The notes below the pieces were generated by a model. That model did no database searches. It was not told where the DNA came from and worked only from the letters and a program-made list of their open reading frames with translations. From positions 1 through 7,714 of the forward strand of contig JAGADT010000039.1 of NCBI GenBank assembly GCA_017613475.1: a stretch of DNA of 7,714 bases, written 5' to 3'. The position numbers and the translations under genes were made by a program. The first letter of the stretch is position 1. Each line of letters begins with the position of its first letter. The stretch is from Desulfovibrionaceae bacterium (lineage in GTDB: Bacteria > Desulfobacterota > Desulfovibrionia > Desulfovibrionales > Desulfovibrionaceae). Below, one piece after another: positions 6,935-7,714 of this stretch.

Positions 6935-7473
6935 TGCCGCGGGAGCATGTGGTGGAGTACGTTTATCATTATCGTTCTCCCCTTGGCGGCATTACGCTTG
7001 CCAGCGATGGTGAAGCCCTGACAGGCTTGTGGTTTGACGGGCAAAAATACTTTGCCGGTGCGCTTGATCCTGAGCATGAGGAAAAGCCGCTTCCTGTGTT
7101 TGAGCAGGCAGAAGCGTGGCTTGATTTGTATTTCAGCGGCAGCGTGCCGGCTTTTACCCCTCCCCTGAACATGAAGGCGTCGCCTTTCCGCAAACGCGTT
7201 TGGGAAATGCTGCTGGCAATTCCCTATGGGCAGACAAGGACCTATGGGGAGATTGCGGCGGAGCTGGTGGCGGAAAGGGGGGCGCGCGTGTCCGCCCAGG
7301 CGGTCGGCGGCGCAGTGGGGCGCAACGCCATTGCCCTGATCATCCCCTGCCACAGGGTTGTCGGCAAAAGTGGCCGCCTGGTGGGCTACGCCGGCGGGCT
7401 TGAAAAAAAAGCCTGGCTCCTCGCCCTGGAGCGCAGGGGCACTGCCCCTTCTCTTTCCTGTGCTGAAGCGTAG
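6934..7473 (+). CDS. ogt: Methylated-DNA--[protein]-cysteine S-methyltransferase (O6-alkylguanine repair)
   Basis: A 179-residue suicide DNA-repair protein that moves the alkyl group from O6-alkylguanine to its own cysteine. The N-terminal ribonuclease-like half (about 10-75, YHYRSPLGGITLA at 11-23) precedes the DNA-binding and active-site half: SPFRKRVWEML (83-93), IPYGQTRTYGEIA (96-108, Tyr104), and PCHRV (138-142) with acceptor Cys139. GYAGGLEKKAWLL (151-163) closes the pocket. The position of the human arginine finger (Arg128) appears to be Gln122 in an AQAVGGAVGRN context. The ATG at 6934 shares one base with the clpA stop (TGATG), implying coupling. Alternatively, GTG at 6952 has GGGAG (6941-6945) 6 nt upstream and would give a 173-residue protein that still starts before the conserved region. 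I keep ATG because of the overlap. No Ada-type zinc domain is present, so this is Ogt-like rather than Ada. Confidence 0.93.
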   Translation: MPREHVVEYVYHYRSPLGGITLASDGEALTGLWFDGQKYFAGALDPEHEEKPLPVFEQAEAWLDLYFSGSVPAFTPPLNMKASPFRKRVWEMLLAIPYGQTRTYGEIAAELVAERGARVSAQAVGGAVGRNAIALIIPCHRVVGKSGRLVGYAGGLEKKAWLLALERRGTAPSLSCAEA

Positions 7474-7529
7474 GACGCGTGGGCACAGCCTTTTATCCCC
7501 CCTTTGAATAGGCTTTCCTCTCTTTTGGC

Positions 7530-7567
7530 ACTGCCGCGTTTGCTGATGCGCTGCAGTCCATTTTTTT
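7530..7567 (+). terminator. Probable intrinsic terminator of the clpS-clpA-ogt unit
   Basis: ACTGC (7530-7534) pairs with GCAGT (7553-7557), extended inside by CGC (7535-7537) with GCG (7548-7550) around a 2-nt bulge and a 10-nt loop. Seven Ts (7561-7567) follow 3 nt later. It sits 57 nt after the ogt stop. The bulge makes it imperfect, but stem and T-run together are the best terminator candidate in this gap. A weaker AGCCT/AGGCT pair (7487-7491, 7510-7514) precedes it. Confidence 0.45.
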
Positions 7568-7595
7568 GAAAAGGGTATTGTCTGCCATTCTTAAT
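7566..7595 (+). promoter_or_regulatory. Possible promoter for the exported-protein gene at 7611
   Basis: TTGAAA (7566-7571) resembles a -35 box, and CTTAAT (7590-7595) matches the -10 consensus at 4 of 6 positions with an 18-nt spacer. The surrounding 7590-7600 stretch is AT-rich. The -35 overlaps the end of the T-run of the preceding terminator. The match is weak and rests on base composition and position. Confidence 0.25.
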
Positions 7596-7610
7596 AATAT
7601 AGAGGAGAAA

Positions 7611-7714
7611 ATGATGGTTTCAGCGGGAATCCAAAAATCACTATGTTGCGTGTTCGCAGTTCTGGCGCTGGTTTTGGAAATTGTTTTTGGAGGCGGCGCG
7701 GCGCAGGCTGAAGA
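7611..7714 (+). CDS. Exported protein with signal peptide (partial, N-terminus only)
   Basis: Only 34 codons are visible before the window ends. They read as a classical Sec signal peptide: a short N-region with Lys9, a hydrophobic core (about 11-26, Leu/Val/Ala/Phe with two Cys), a Gly-rich stretch, and an AQA-E junction at about 31-34 fitting signal peptidase I cleavage. There is no lipobox Cys after the core, so it is probably a periplasmic or outer-membrane protein rather than a lipoprotein. AGAGGAG at 7601-7607 precedes two consecutive ATGs: 7611 (3-nt spacing) and 7614 (6-nt spacing, which may be the true start). The mature part is outside the window, so its function cannot be named. 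It begins a new transcription unit after the ogt terminator. Confidence 0.7.
   Translation, partial: MMVSAGIQKSLCCVFAVLALVLEIVFGGGAAQAE

Noticed and set aside
6397..7353. A 318-codon open frame on the minus strand across the end of clpA and the start of ogt.
   Set aside because: It lies opposite two strongly supported genes, its translation is rich in Arg/Pro/Ser as expected for an antisense shadow of GC-rich coding DNA, and I recognise no family motif or ribosome-binding context.
7526..7545. A TGGCAC ... TTGCT pair resembling a sigma54 (-24/-12) promoter upstream of the exported-protein gene.
   Set aside because: The GG and GC elements are separated by 13 nt instead of the required 10, so it cannot be read as a sigma54 promoter; the bases also form part of the terminator-like stem.
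1..7714. The whole window as a possible defence island, mobile element, CRISPR locus or novel gene cluster.
   Set aside because: Nearly all of the window is explained by co-directional housekeeping genes with intact motifs and short gaps; no integrase, transposase, tRNA attachment site, direct-repeat array or abrupt change in base composition was seen.

Overview
The window looks like ordinary chromosomal housekeeping DNA from a moderately GC-rich, Gram-negative bacterium. All genes lie on the plus strand and are tightly packed. A methionine synthase ending at its B12 domain, a short ArgA-type acetyltransferase with a C-terminal cysteine cluster, and a ClpS/ClpA pair suggest a Desulfovibrio-like member of the Desulfovibrionaceae (Thermodesulfobacteriota). 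This is an inference from protein flavour and gene content; no rRNA or other decisive marker is present.

Layout: (1) 1-876, the 3' part of a cobalamin-dependent methionine synthase (metH), open at the left edge. (2) 932-1414, a short GNAT protein resembling the compact N-acetylglutamate synthases of arginine biosynthesis. (3) A 97-nt gap with a candidate sigma70-type promoter and a hairpin followed by a T-run. (4) 1512-2045, hypoxanthine phosphoribosyltransferase (hpt). (5) 2144-2884, an uncharacterised membrane-anchored zinc-ribbon/DUF3426-type protein. (6) 2904-4262, DNA-repair ATPase RadA. (7) 4341-4658 clpS, 4655-6934 clpA and 6934-7473 ogt, with 4-nt and 1-nt stop/start overlaps that suggest one translationally coupled unit. 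(8) A 137-nt gap with a terminator-like hairpin. (9) From 7611, the first 34 codons of an exported protein with a signal peptide, cut by the right edge.

The first two genes belong to methionine and arginine biosynthesis and hpt to purine salvage. radA and ogt are genome-maintenance genes on either side of the N-degron adaptor/unfoldase pair ClpS-ClpA. ClpS delivers substrates to ClpA, which feeds ClpP; no clpP gene lies in the window. No mobile elements, CRISPR arrays, RNA genes or long unexplained stretches were seen, and no gap exceeds 137 nt. I found no convincing undescribed system. The points worth a second look are the missing reactivation domain of MetH, the zinc-ribbon membrane protein, the cysteine cluster of the acetyltransferase, the Gln at the arginine-finger position of Ogt, the coupling of ogt to clpSA, and the regulatory-looking hairpins.
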